Positions 1 through 8,619 of a DNA stretch of 64,000 nucleotides are shown piece by piece (position 1 is the first letter of the stretch; each line of letters opens with the position of its first letter). The notes under the pieces are model-generated. The model worked only from the letters and a program-made list of their open reading frames with translations, was not told where the DNA came from and did no database searches. Both the position numbers and the translations under genes were made by a program. This stretch comes from Comamonas testosteroni (lineage in GTDB: Bacteria; Pseudomonadota; Gammaproteobacteria; Burkholderiales; Burkholderiaceae_C): NCBI RefSeq assembly GCF_003569915.1, contig NZ_KZ984454.1, forward strand, positions 40,274-104,273, read 5' to 3'.

Positions 1-344
1 GCGTTATAGGGTGCCGCAATGCTGGCGCCTTCTTTGTCAGGATCGGGGGCCATGGTGGCGCTGGGGCGGCCGTGGAAGTACTGCGCACCTGTGAACTGCT
101 GGCCAATCAAGGCCGAACCAATGACCTTGCCATCGCGTTCGATCAAGCTGCCGTTGGCGGCCTGCGGCATCACCCAATGGGCCACGCCCGTGGTGACTAA
201 GGGATAAGCGATGCCCGAGATCAGCATCACCACCACAGCGGCGCGCAGGCTGCTGCCCAGCAAACGCATCCAGCCTGCTGCGGGCACCGCACTTTGATCC
301 AGCACCATGACGGGTGCGGAGAGATTTTGAGAAAGAGATTTCAT
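1..344 (-). CDS. kdpC: KdpC, potassium-transporting ATPase subunit C (3' end outside window)
   Basis: KdpC is the single-span chaperone-like subunit of the high-affinity ATP-driven K+ uptake complex KdpFABC in the inner membrane. About 114 residues are visible. An N-terminal hydrophobic helix (around residues 30-52) is followed by the KdpC hallmarks [27 protein letters not shown] and YFHGRPSAT, which match the start of E. coli KdpC closely. The start ATG at 344 has GGAGCAAG upstream. The reading frame runs off the left edge. Oddly, it lies only 55 nt after the kdpA stop, so kdpB is not in its usual place between A and C. The spacer holds an inverted repeat (GCATGCAG/CTGCATGC). Identity is certain; completeness cannot be judged. 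Confidence 0.93.
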   Translation of the reverse strand, partial: MKSLSQNLSAPVMVLDQSAVPAAGWMRLLGSSLRAAVVVMLISGIAYPLVTTGVAHWVMPQAANGSLIERDGKVIGSALIGQQFTGAQYFHGRPSATMAPDPDKEGASIAAPYN

Positions 345-399
345 GACTTGCTCCTGGGCATGCAGCCGCGTCGAGCTGCATGCCATTGGCAAAAAAGCG

Positions 400-2106
400 T
401 TATGTGTAGAGTTGAGCAACGAGCATTTGCAAGTGCTCAATCACCGGGCCTAGTGCGAGGGCAGGCAAGAAGGTCAGACCACCGACCACCAGCACAACAA
501 ACACCAAAAGGCTCATAAACAGCGGCGTTGCCGTGGGGAAAGTGCCTGCGCCTGCCGCAACAGTGGTCTTGCTGGCCAAGCTGCCAGCCACGGCCATCAG
601 CGGCAGCAAGGTCAGAAAGCGGCCAGCCAGCATGGCCAGACCAATCGTGGTGTTAAAGAACGGCGTGTTGGCATTCAGCCCTGCAAAGGCCGAGCCGTTG
701 TTGGCCGTGCCCGAGGCATAGGCATAGAGAATTTCCGAGAAGCCATGCGGACCGCGGTTGTTGAGGCTTGCCACTGCGTCAGGCCAGAGCACGGCCAAGG
801 CTGTAAAGCCCAGAACGGTGCCGGGATGGGCCAGCACCGAGAGCATGACCAGCTTCATCTCCCGCACTTCAATCTTCTTGCCCAAAAATTCAGGCGTGCG
901 GCCAATCATCATGCCGGCCAGAAACACGGTGAGGATGGCGTACTGGATCAGATTGATCAGGCCCACACCATCGCCGCCAAACACGCAGTTGAGCATCATC
1001 TGCGCCAGCGGCGTGATGCTGCCCAGCGGCGTGAGCGAGTCATGCATGGCATTGACCGAGCCCGTGGTGGCGGCTGTGGTCGTGGTCACAAACAAGGCCG
1101 TGTCCACAATGCCAAAGCGCAGCTCTTTGCCTTCCATATTGCCGCCTGGCTGGGTCTGGCTGTACTGCTGGTCTGCGCCCGCACGTTCCAGCAGTCCGCT
1201 GCCGTTCTGCTCTGCCACAAACACCAGCGCCAGAAAACCGATAAACATCACCATGCAGGCGCCAAACAGCACCCAGCCCTGCTTGCGACGCAGCAACATG
1301 GAGCCAAAGGCATAGGTCAAGCCCGCAGGAATCAGCAGCATCGAAAAGATATGCAGCAGATTGGTCAGCGGCGTGGGGTTCTCAAACGGATGGGCTGCAT
1401 TCATGCTGAAAAAGCCACCGCCATTGGTGCCCAGATGCTTGATGCTTTCAAAGCTGGCCACCGGGCCCATCAGCAATTGCTGCTGCGCGCCTTCGAGCGT
1501 GGTGGCCGCGGTTTCCGTGCTTAAGGTCTGAGGAATGCCTTGCCAGACATACACCAGCGCCATCACAAAGGACAGCGGCAGCAGCACACGCCAGAAAACG
1601 CGCACAAAATCCACCCAGAAGTTGCCAATATCCTGGCTGCTGGAACGGGCCAGACCGCGCACAAAGCCTGCGCCAACTGCTACACCCGTCGTAGCACCGG
1701 CAAACATCAGAAAAGTGATAGCTGCCATCTGCGTGGCATTGCTCAGGCTGTTCTCGCCTGCATACGCTTGCCAGTTGGTGTTGGTGATAAATGACGAGGC
1801 CGTGTTGAACGCCAGATCGGGCGTTTGCGCCGCAATGCCCAGCGGGTTCAGCGGCAAACTGCCCTGCATGCGCAAGATGAGATAGCCCAGCAGCATCATC
1901 ACGGCGTTGGACAGCACCAGCGTTACGCCATAACGCTGCCAGCCCATGCGCTCGTTCGGGTTCACACCAAACGCGCCATAGGTCATGCGCTCCAGCCAGG
2001 TATGGTGTTCGCTGGTAAAACAGCGCGCCAGCCATTTGCCCATGGGAATGGTCAGCAGTATCAACACCGCCAGCACGGCGGTGTACTCCATCAAGGGAAT
2101 CCACAT
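400..2106 (-). CDS. kdpA: KdpA, potassium-transporting ATPase K+-binding subunit
   Basis: KdpA is the K+-translocating subunit of KdpFABC, an integral membrane protein related to KtrB/TrkH. The 568-residue product is close to E. coli KdpA (557 aa) and shows about ten hydrophobic spans. Selectivity-filter-like segments are visible, including [19 protein letters not shown] near residue 226 and the [16 protein letters not shown] stretch near residue 345. The chosen start (MWIPLMEY) follows GAGGGGATC; a second in-frame Met at residue 6 is possible. It follows kdpF and a small ORF by short gaps and precedes kdpC, so it belongs to one operon expected to be induced at low K+ by KdpDE. KdpDE is not in the window. 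Confidence 0.96.
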   Translation of the reverse strand: MWIPLMEYTAVLAVLILLTIPMGKWLARCFTSEHHTWLERMTYGAFGVNPNERMGWQRYGVTLVLSNAVMMLLGYLILRMQGSLPLNPLGIAAQTPDLAFNTASSFITNTNWQAYAGENSLSNATQMAAITFLMFAGATTGVAVGAGFVRGLARSSSQDIGNFWVDFVRVFWRVLLPLSFVMALVYVWQGIPQTLSTETAATTLEGAQQQLLMGPVASFESIKHLGTNGGGFFSMNAAHPFENPTPLTNLLHIFSMLLIPAGLTYAFGSMLLRRKQGWVLFGACMVMFIGFLALVFVAEQNGSGLLERAGADQQYSQTQPGGNMEGKELRFGIVDTALFVTTTTAATTGSVNAMHDSLTPLGSITPLAQMMLNCVFGGDGVGLINLIQYAILTVFLAGMMIGRTPEFLGKKIEVREMKLVMLSVLAHPGTVLGFTALAVLWPDAVASLNNRGPHGFSEILYAYASGTANNGSAFAGLNANTPFFNTTIGLAMLAGRFLTLLPLMAVAGSLASKTTVAAGAGTFPTATPLFMSLLVFVVLVVGGLTFLPALALGPVIEHLQMLVAQLYT

Positions 2107-2116
2107 GACGATCCCC

Positions 2117-2209
2117 TCAGATACGCGCTAAGGCGCGCACAAAGCCCAGCAGCCCGACAAAGCAGACTAGAGTGAGGCCCACAAAAACAAGGTCTTGCAG
2201 CACTTGCAT
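2117..2209 (-). CDS. Small single-span membrane ORF between kdpF and kdpA
   Basis: This 30-codon ORF (starting [16 protein letters not shown], ending RALARI) would give a one-helix membrane peptide with a short basic C-terminus. It lies between kdpF (10 nt gap) and kdpA (10 nt gap) in the same orientation. An AAGGGGCTGCC ribosome-binding-like stretch precedes its ATG. It does not resemble KdpF itself, whose C-terminal LLRPEKF is in the upstream ORF. It could be a second Kdp micro-subunit or simply a translated spacer. The tight packing and hydrophobicity favour a real gene, but no function is known to me. Confidence 0.5.
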   Translation of the reverse strand: MQVLQDLVFVGLTLVCFVGLLGFVRALARI

Positions 2210-2219
2210 GGCAGCCCCT

Positions 2220-2315
2220 TCAGAATTTTTCAGGGCGCAGCAGCGCATAGCCCAAATAGGCAAACAGCCCCAGGGCTGTGATGACAGCCAGGGCTTCGAT
2301 CCAATTGGTGGTCAT
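2220..2315 (-). CDS. kdpF: KdpF, small subunit of the Kdp K+ ATPase
   Basis: This 31-residue ORF (starting MTTNWIEALAVITALGLF) is one transmembrane helix ending in YALLRPEKF, the tail typical of KdpF peptides. KdpF stabilises the KdpFABC complex in the inner membrane. A very strong ribosome-binding site (GGGAGGAAATGA) precedes the ATG. It is the first gene of the kdp operon. The promoter should lie in the roughly 110 nt between it and the end of the neighbouring MFS gene. Confidence 0.85.
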   Translation of the reverse strand: MTTNWIEALAVITALGLFAYLGYALLRPEKF

Positions 2316-2424
2316 TTCATTTCCTCCCGCAAGCTGTTCAGCCAGCTTTGTTGCGATGGAGAAAATGTAGAAATTAGGCCGTCAAGAACGGATAGAGATT
2401 GTGGTTTGCCGCATCAAGATGGCA

Positions 2425-3699
2425 TCAAGATGTGGGGCTTAACTTGCCAGCCTGGCTGGCCAGCCATTGCACACGCAGCGCCAGCGCAATCACCAGAGCC
2501 AGCACCAGTAGCGCGACTGCCCCAACGCCCGACCAGCCCCAACGCGCCCAAAACCATCCAGCGCCGGCACCCAGCACGCTGGATCCCATGTAATAGCCCC
2601 AAAGGTACAGCGAGGACGCATGTCCCTTGCTCTGCGTGGCTAGCCTTCCCACCCAGCCGCTGGCCACCGAGTGAGCGACAAAAAAGCCCGCCGTCAGCAT
2701 CACAATACCGAGCACGATGACGGCCAGCGGTTGAAACAAAGTCAGCACCACGCCAGCAGCCATCAACAGGGTCCCGGCAATCAGCACCGGGCCACGTCCC
2801 AGCTTGTCGGCCAGAGCACCTGCCACCGGCGATGCCGCCGTGCCCAGAAGGTAGGCGTAGAAGATGTGACTGATCTCCAACTGGCTCATACGATAGGGCT
2901 CTGCGCTGAGCAAAAAGCCCGCATAGTTGTAGATGCTGACAAACACGCCCATCAGACCAAAGGCAATCAGGAACAGCAGCGGCAGCCCCTTGTGCTGCAG
3001 GTGACGACTCCAGGCTTGCAGGTGGTATCGCGCACCCACCCCTGTTTTCTTGATGAAGTTGCGCGAGTTGGGCAGCAGCCAGACAAAGCCCAGTGCGGCC
3101 AGCAAGTCCAGAACCGACAAGGCAGCCAGCGCATGACGCCAGCCCCAAAATTCCGTCATCGCGCTCATACCCACGCGGCCCAGCATGCCGCCCAGGGCCG
3201 TGCCGCCCACATACAGGCCCATGGCAAAGCCCAGCCCCTTGGGGTCAATCTCTTCAGAAAGATAGGCCATGGCCACAGCGGGCACGCCGCCGAGCAAGAT
3301 TCCTTCCAGCGCCCGCGCAGCCAGCAAGGCGTGCCACTGCGGCAAAAAAGAGGCCACCAGATTGCACAGGGCCGCCAGCGCCATGGAGATGAACATCAGC
3401 TTGCGTCGCCCCAAGCCTTCGGACAGCGCCCCTGCCAGCACAATGGAGGCGGCGAGACAGGCTGTGGACACCGACAGCGCCAGCGCGCTCTGCGCCGGGC
3501 TGACCGAGAAAGTGCGAGCCAGTTCGGGCAGCAGCGGCTGCACGCAGTACAGCAGCGAGAACGTGGCAAAGCCCGCCAGAAACAAAGCCACGCTGACGCG
3601 CCAGTATTCCGGCGTGCCACGCTGAATCCAGACCGGTGCCGGGGGAGAGGAAGACTCGGGAAGTGGGGACGTATTCACATCCTGCGAAGCGCGGTGCAT
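2425..3699 (-). CDS. MFS transporter, YnfM-like drug/sugar efflux family
   Basis: A twelve-span major facilitator of about 424 residues, expected in the inner membrane as a proton-driven exporter. The N-half carries the MFS motif A region GALSEGLGRRKLMF after the second helix. The C-half repeats a related loop, GALADKLGRGPVLI. The sequence CVQPLLPELARTF in helix 1 is characteristic of the YnfM/arabinose-efflux-like branch. The start is set at the ATG encoding MHRASQDV; the frame also stays open to a TTG at 3756. It is monocistronic, with kdpF about 110 nt downstream. The substrate cannot be told from sequence. Confidence 0.88.
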   Translation of the reverse strand: MHRASQDVNTSPLPESSSPPAPVWIQRGTPEYWRVSVALFLAGFATFSLLYCVQPLLPELARTFSVSPAQSALALSVSTACLAASIVLAGALSEGLGRRKLMFISMALAALCNLVASFLPQWHALLAARALEGILLGGVPAVAMAYLSEEIDPKGLGFAMGLYVGGTALGGMLGRVGMSAMTEFWGWRHALAALSVLDLLAALGFVWLLPNSRNFIKKTGVGARYHLQAWSRHLQHKGLPLLFLIAFGLMGVFVSIYNYAGFLLSAEPYRMSQLEISHIFYAYLLGTAASPVAGALADKLGRGPVLIAGTLLMAAGVVLTLFQPLAVIVLGIVMLTAGFFVAHSVASGWVGRLATQSKGHASSLYLWGYYMGSSVLGAGAGWFWARWGWSGVGAVALLVLALVIALALRVQWLASQAGKLSPTS

Positions 3700-3779
3700 G
3701 GCGGGGCAACGAAAACCAGTAGCAATGCGGCTATTGTGCGCTTCGCCCGTCACCAATCAGCCGCTGTGCCTATTTTCAG

Positions 3780-4874
3780 CTATGCCATCACCAGCACATG
3801 CCCAACCTGTGGCTCCACACGCCCGTTGCAAAGGTCTTGCACCAAAGTTTGCGCAGCCCCCAGACCTTGGTGCTCCTGCACAGTCATCCAGGGCTGCTGC
3901 ACATCAGCCACACGCCGGATAAAAGCCAGTTGCGCCGCGTTAAAGCGCTGGTTGACAACATCCGTTCCCCAGTCCGCATTGCGCTTGCGGATTTGTACCG
4001 GGGCAAAGTAGAACTCGGACTTGGGTCCTGGCAAGCCGGTATCGCGCAGGAACTGCGTGTTCTGGGCAGAACCAGCAAAGCAGTCATACACCAGAGCATC
4101 GCCAAAATGATGATGCACTCTGGCTCTCAAAGCCTCATCTCCCGAAAAATCGACGTACAGCGTTGCTACATCGACAGACATGGTCTCCAGATCGTCATAG
4201 CTCACCGTGCGGTGATAGCAGCCCAGCCCCTGTACAAAACCGATATTGCGCTGCGAGGTGAGTGCCACGCGTTCGACCTGCGGATAGTCCGCCAGCCCAA
4301 ACGCCGTGCCGTAGGCCGTCTTGCTCGATGCGCTGGAGATGATCAGCCGGCGAGCGCCGAAGAATGCGTTGTCCTGCAAAAAGTCTGCCAGCATGAACGA
4401 TGTGATGAACAGTGGCCTGGTCAGCATCTGATAGTTCTCGTCCTCGGCGTGATACGCTGGGTCAGCCGTGGTGCGGGTGTACTGGTTGTAGGCAGAGGTC
4501 AGCGACAAACGATGCTCAGCGCCGTCATAAAAGCCGCGCGCAGACACGCGCACTGGTTTCATCACCAGATGTGAAGCAATCGGCCAGTAGCCGTAGAAGC
4601 GCTCTCCCACATTCACGCCCTCGACATCAGAGGCAATGACATCGGCAAAGCCCCAGACGGGCATATGGCCCCAGCCTTCTTCGCCCGTGGGGAAAAAGCC
4701 CCAGTAATTCATGGCGTCACCAAACGCGGCGTAGGTGATGTTATTGGTCGTCAGGGCCACGCGGTCAATGCGCAGCAAAGCCTCGCCGCTCTGGAGTGGT
4801 GGAAGAGCGGCCTGATGCACGCGGGTGTGATGCAATGCGGTTTTATCAGTTAGCAAACGGGTCAGCATGGTCAT
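3780..4874 (-). CDS. DUF2855 family protein
   Basis: The 364-residue protein starts MTMLTRLLTDKTAL, with GAAGGAGA a few bases upstream. The frame remains open 680 nt further upstream, but that part is antisense to the TetR gene and is not coding. It resembles the DUF2855 family, which has a quinone-oxidoreductase-like (MDR) layout: an N-terminal GroES-like part (VALTTNNITYAAFGDAMNYW) and a C-terminal part with a SSASSKTAYG segment where a nucleotide-binding fold would begin. No catalytic role is established for the family. It diverges from a TetR regulator, the usual arrangement for a repressor and its target. Confidence 0.8.
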   Translation of the reverse strand: MTMLTRLLTDKTALHHTRVHQAALPPLQSGEALLRIDRVALTTNNITYAAFGDAMNYWGFFPTGEEGWGHMPVWGFADVIASDVEGVNVGERFYGYWPIASHLVMKPVRVSARGFYDGAEHRLSLTSAYNQYTRTTADPAYHAEDENYQMLTRPLFITSFMLADFLQDNAFFGARRLIISSASSKTAYGTAFGLADYPQVERVALTSQRNIGFVQGLGCYHRTVSYDDLETMSVDVATLYVDFSGDEALRARVHHHFGDALVYDCFAGSAQNTQFLRDTGLPGPKSEFYFAPVQIRKRNADWGTDVVNQRFNAAQLAFIRRVADVQQPWMTVQEHQGLGAAQTLVQDLCNGRVEPQVGHVLVMA

Positions 4875-4952
4875 GAAATGTCTCCTTCTCAAAGAGGTTT
4901 TGGCACTCAGCTCACTGTATGGCGGCATGCCTGCCCATGGGTTCGGAAACGC

Positions 4953-5609
4953 ATGACCAGCGCTCGCCCTCCAGCTCAGCCCAGCGCCAAACCCTTGAAG
5001 CGCCCTACGCAGGCTCGCGCCCGCTTTACCGTTCAGGCCATCTACGATGCCTTTGTTCGGATTTGGCAGCGCGATGGCTGGCAGCGCCTGACCACGCGCA
5101 ATGTGGCGCTGGAAACCGGTATTTCTGTCGGCACGCTGTACGACTACTTCCCCAGCAAGACTGCGCTGCTGTCCGGCTATGTACGCCACTATGTAGAGAC
5201 CTTGCTTGTCTGCATCGAGCGCGAGGCCATTGCACCGCCAGACCTTGGCTGGCAGCAGCGCCTGCATCATCTGGTGCGGCTGACTTGTGGCGTCGACGCG
5301 CCCGAGCTGCCGTGGCTGCACCCCGAGGTTCTGGCTCTGGAGGCCCAGATGGCCGAGCCCAAACATCACCGCCGTGTGCATGAAGAGCTTCTGGCTGCCT
5401 GGACGCGGGTGCTTGCAGCCTGCACCGATCTGCCTCAGCCGGTACCGGCTGGCACCTTGCTCGCCCTGCATCTGTCGATATGGGGTGGTCGGCGCTATGC
5501 CCTGCTGACGCAACTGGACAGCGCACAGTGGCAGCAATGGGCGCTGCAGATGCAAAGCCTTTGCCGCTCTGCCGTGGAGGGCGGATTCTCCTTAGGACAA
5601 AAAACATAA
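4953..5609 (+). CDS. TetR/AcrR family transcriptional regulator
   Basis: The 218-residue protein has an N-terminal helix-turn-helix at about residues 25-70 (TVQAIYDAFVRIWQRDGWQR, then TTRNVALETGISVGTLYDYF). That is the canonical TetR DNA-binding fold, ending with the SVGTLYDYFPSKTAL recognition-helix motif. The C-terminal ligand-binding half is divergent, as usual. The start is placed at the ATG encoding MTSARPP, because the longer frame from 4878 would overlap the divergent promoter and ribosome-binding site of the DUF2855 gene. It probably represses the divergent DUF2855 gene and itself; the ligand is unknown. Confidence 0.88.
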   Translation: MTSARPPAQPSAKPLKRPTQARARFTVQAIYDAFVRIWQRDGWQRLTTRNVALETGISVGTLYDYFPSKTALLSGYVRHYVETLLVCIEREAIAPPDLGWQQRLHHLVRLTCGVDAPELPWLHPEVLALEAQMAEPKHHRRVHEELLAAWTRVLAACTDLPQPVPAGTLLALHLSIWGGRRYALLTQLDSAQWQQWALQMQSLCRSAVEGGFSLGQKT

Positions 5610-5806
5610 AGAATTCAACCCTAATGACTACGGATGGCCCGTGATTGCGGCAGTGAATGCATGCAATGTTCCGGCATCAGTAAAATCGCAGGGTTCGGGT
5701 GCTGGAAGCTGACTCTGCAAAACAGTTGGCCCTGCGCCCCAGGCATATTCACGGCAAGCACTTTGCGCAAAGACGCCCGCCTGCCGCCACCATCTGGATC
5801 CTTCCC

Positions 5807-7435
5807 TTGTCATACGCCCCTGAAACCCGGCGCCGTCGTACGTTCGCCATCATTTCCCACCCGGACGCGGGTAAGACCACGCTGACCGAAAAGCTGCTGC
5901 TGTTCTCGGGTGCGATTCAGATTGCCGGAGCCGTCAAGGGCCGCAAGGCTTCGCGCCACGCCACGTCTGACTGGATGGAGATTGAAAAGCAGCGCGGCAT
6001 CTCGGTCGCGTCGTCGGTGATGCAGATGAGCTACCGCGACCATGTCATCAACCTGCTCGACACCCCCGGCCACAAGGACTTCTCGGAAGACACGTACCGC
6101 GTGCTGACGGCGGTGGACTCGGCCCTGATGGTGATTGACGCGGCCAACGGTGTGGAATCGCAGACCCGCCGCCTGATCGAGGTCTGCCGCCAGCGCAACA
6201 CGCCCATCATCTCCTTCGTCAACAAGTTCGACCGTGAAGTGCGCGACCCGCTGGACATCATGGACGAAGTCGAGCGTGAGCTGGGCATGCCCTGCTGTCC
6301 CATCACCTGGCCTGTGGGTCAGGGCAAGAGCTTCGGCGGCATCATCAATCTGCAGACGCAGAGCATGACGGTGTTTGCCGCTGGCAGCGAAAAGCGCCCC
6401 GAAGACTTTGAAATCATTCCGCTGACGGAAGTGGACAAGCTGCGCGCGCGCTTTGGCAAAGCCTATGACGATGCCATCGAAAGCATGGAGCTGGCCCAGG
6501 GCGCCTCGGCTGAGTGGGACCACCAAGCGTTCCTCGAAGGCAAGCTGACGCCCGTGTTCTTCGGCTCCGGTGTGAACAACTTCGGTGTGATGGAAGTGCT
6601 GAACGCCGTGGTCGACATGTCGCCCCCGCCCGGCCCGCGTGTCGCTTTCACGGAAGTGAACCGCCAGCGCGAGGAAGTCATCGTGCGCCCCGAAGACAAG
6701 AACTTCGCAGGCGTGGTGTTCAAGGTGCAGGCGAACATGGATGCCAACCACCGCGACCGCATTGCGTTTGTGCGCGTGGCCAGCGGCAAGTACACACCCG
6801 GCATGAAGATGAAGGTGCAGCGCACCGGCAAGGAACTGCGCCCCACTTCCGTGGTGACCTTTATGTCGCAACGCCGCGAAGCCGTGGATGAAGCCTATGC
6901 AGGCGACATCATCGGCTTCACCATCCATGGCGGTGTGCAACTGGGCGATTCGATCACCGACGGCCCCAATCTGCAGTTCACCGGCCTGCCATTCTTCGCG
7001 CCTGAAATGTTCATGACCGTGGTGCTGAAGAACCCGCTGCGCACCAAGCAGTTGCAGCAAGGCCTGATGCAGCTGGGCGAAGAAGGTGCGATTCAGGTCT
7101 TCAAGCCCGATGTGGGCGGCAATATGCTGCTGGGCGCTGTCGGTCAGCTGCAGTTTGAAGTGGTGCAGCACCGCCTGAAGACCGAGTACGACTGCGATGT
7201 GCGCCTGGAAGGCTGCCAGTACACGGGTGCGCGCTGGATCACGGCCGACTCTCCCGCCGAGCTGCGCGAGTTCGAAAACGCCTACCCCATGCGTCTGGCC
7301 CACGATGCGGCCGACACCCTGGCCTATCTGTGTACCAGCCCGTATGACGTGCGACTGGCCCAGGAGCGATTCCCCAAGATCCACTTCCACCCCTTGCGCG
7401 AACACGCTGGCCTGGCACTGGGCAGTGCGAATTGA
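5807..7435 (+). CDS. prfC: Peptide chain release factor 3 (RF-3)
   Basis: RF-3 is the GTPase that removes RF-1/RF-2 from the ribosome after termination. The product is 542 residues from a TTG start; the family begins with the same Ser-Tyr-x-x-Glu-Thr-Arg-Arg-Arg-Arg-Thr-Phe-Ala stretch, which fixes this start (E. coli RF-3 is 529 aa). G-motifs are visible: SHPDAGKTTL (G1), RGISV (G2), DTPGHKDF (G3, with the RF-3/EF-G DTPGH) and NKFDRE (G4). No strong ribosome-binding site precedes the TTG and the upstream 190 nt hold no other gene. A GC-rich repeat element begins 6 nt after the stop codon. Confidence 0.96.
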   Translation: MSYAPETRRRRTFAIISHPDAGKTTLTEKLLLFSGAIQIAGAVKGRKASRHATSDWMEIEKQRGISVASSVMQMSYRDHVINLLDTPGHKDFSEDTYRVLTAVDSALMVIDAANGVESQTRRLIEVCRQRNTPIISFVNKFDREVRDPLDIMDEVERELGMPCCPITWPVGQGKSFGGIINLQTQSMTVFAAGSEKRPEDFEIIPLTEVDKLRARFGKAYDDAIESMELAQGASAEWDHQAFLEGKLTPVFFGSGVNNFGVMEVLNAVVDMSPPPGPRVAFTEVNRQREEVIVRPEDKNFAGVVFKVQANMDANHRDRIAFVRVASGKYTPGMKMKVQRTGKELRPTSVVTFMSQRREAVDEAYAGDIIGFTIHGGVQLGDSITDGPNLQFTGLPFFAPEMFMTVVLKNPLRTKQLQQGLMQLGEEGAIQVFKPDVGGNMLLGAVGQLQFEVVQHRLKTEYDCDVRLEGCQYTGARWITADSPAELREFENAYPMRLAHDAADTLAYLCTSPYDVRLAQERFPKIHFHPLREHAGLALGSAN

Positions 7436-7441
7436 GAACTA

Positions 7442-7533
7442 CCCCCTGAGTCGCTGCGCGCCTTCCCCCTTCTCTCGCTTTGCTGCGCAAATCGGGAAGG
7501 GGGACGACATCCTCGCTGCGGGGCGGCCCTTGC
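7442..7533 (+). repeat. GC-rich 3'-end repeat, copy 1
   Basis: The element begins CCCCCTGAGTCGCTGCG, contains an imperfect inverted pair (CTTCCCCCTT ... GGGAAGGGGGAC) and ends GGGGCGGCCCTTGC. It starts 6 nt after the prfC stop codon and reads in the same direction as that gene. Three more copies occur at 28832-28899, 34214-34289 and 53131-53223. Confidence 0.8.
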
Positions 7534-7594
7534 TCGATGTCTCTGAGCTAGGCCGCGCCCATTTCCAGCTTGGTGCGCCCTAAGAAAGTTTTTT

Positions 7595-8395
7595 GTGAGC
7601 CAAGAATTTCTGCGCCCTTTGTCTGAACTGCCGGTTCCCTCGAACCTGCTGGGCGTGTTGACCGATATCGACGACACCCTGACCACCGATGGCGTGGTGC
7701 CTGAGCATGTGGTGGCCGCCATTGGCCGCCTCAAAGATGCGGGCCTGCGCGTGGTGCCCATCACTGGCCGCCCGGTGGGCTGGAGCGTGCCATTTGCGTC
7801 CGCATGGCCGGTGGATGCCATCGTGGCCGAGAACGGCGCGGTGGCGCTGCGCCGCAATGCACAAGGCACGCTGGACAAGCTCTACCAGCAGGCTGAAGCC
7901 GAGCGCGCCCACAACTTTGCCCAGATGCAGCAGGTGCTGGCTCAGATTGAAGCGCAGGTGGAAGGTGCCAGCCGTGCCACGGATTCTGCAGGCCGTGAAT
8001 GCGATATCGCCGTGGACCACAGCGAGTACACAAACATGCCGCAGGCGCAGATTGACCAGTGCGTGGCCATCATGAAGGCGGCGGGCATGAATGCCACCGT
8101 CAGCTCCATTCACATCAATGGCTGGTTTGGCGAGCACAACAAGCTCGAAGGCGCACGCTGGATTGTGCGCGAGCTGTTCGATATCGATCTGGACGCCACG
8201 CTGGGCCAGTGGATCTATATCGGTGATTCGACCAACGACCAGCTGATGTTCCAGAACGTGCCGCTGTCGGTCGGCGTAGCCAATATCGCGCGCTTTGTGC
8301 CGCAGCTGCAGCACCTGCCCCGTTTTGTGACCCAAGCCGAGCGCGGCGACGGCTTTGTGCAGCTGGCAGCGCAGATTCTGAGTCATCAAAAATGA
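7595..8395 (+). CDS. HAD superfamily (class IIB, Cof-like) phosphatase
   Basis: A 266-residue cytosolic hydrolase starting at GTG (there is no ATG in a suitable place). HAD motif I is TDIDDTLTTDG near residue 23, with the nucleophile and general-acid Asp pair. Motif II is PITGRP. Motif IV is GDSTNDQLMF near residue 211, with the paired acidic residues. An alpha/beta cap is inserted between motifs II and III, as in type IIB enzymes that act on sugar phosphates. The GENGA-like segment (AENGAVALR) after motif II is typical of this class. The substrate is unknown. It stands alone between a repeat element and an intrinsic terminator. Confidence 0.85.
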   Translation: MSQEFLRPLSELPVPSNLLGVLTDIDDTLTTDGVVPEHVVAAIGRLKDAGLRVVPITGRPVGWSVPFASAWPVDAIVAENGAVALRRNAQGTLDKLYQQAEAERAHNFAQMQQVLAQIEAQVEGASRATDSAGRECDIAVDHSEYTNMPQAQIDQCVAIMKAAGMNATVSSIHINGWFGEHNKLEGARWIVRELFDIDLDATLGQWIYIGDSTNDQLMFQNVPLSVGVANIARFVPQLQHLPRFVTQAERGDGFVQLAAQILSHQK

Positions 8396-8447
8396 TAGCT
8401 GCAAGCCTATATATTATTTAGACATCAAGCCAAAAAGCTCAAAATTA
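8388..8447 (+). repeat. AT-rich dispersed repeat (ATAGCTG family), copy 1
   Basis: This stretch overlaps the 3' end of the HAD gene and reads ATAGCTGCAAGCCTATATAT, then GACATCAAGCCAAAAAGCTC. It matches 34053-34115 in the same order (AGCTG, GCCTATATATT, GACATCAA, AAAAAG, CTCAA). Looser relatives are at 36345-36399, 51121-51172 and 54374-54422. Confidence 0.6.
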
Positions 8448-8452
8448 TGCAC

Positions 8453-8488
8453 AAGCCCGCTGGTGAAAGACTGCGGGCTTTGTTTTTG
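8453..8488 (+). terminator. Intrinsic terminator of the HAD phosphatase gene
   Basis: The stem AAGCCCGC / GCGGGCTT encloses a 12-nt loop and is followed by a run of T residues (TTTGTTTTTG). Confidence 0.8.
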
Positions 8489-8619
8489 CTGGAGCACCAG
8501 CCATCGCAAACGGAGATGCATCAAGGCGCATAAGACGAGCACCCTATCCGTACTAACCCATGGTTGGTACTCACTACAATTTTTGATTCATTTCTATACA
8601 TTTCAGCGAGACCTACACC

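Noticed and set aside
3798..4574. Long plus-strand ORF opposite the DUF2855 gene
   Set aside because: It is antisense to a well-supported coding frame, has no ribosome-binding site, and its residue composition is that of a reverse-frame shadow in GC-rich DNA.
5810..7405. 531-codon minus-strand ORF antisense to prfC
   Set aside because: The translation is His/Val/Gln-rich without any domain, typical of the complement of biased codons; the sense frame encodes RF-3.
8540..8600. Inverted repeat around CCATGG upstream of dctP as a regulator operator
   Set aside because: The arms are short and imperfect, and there is no adjacent regulator gene to support it.
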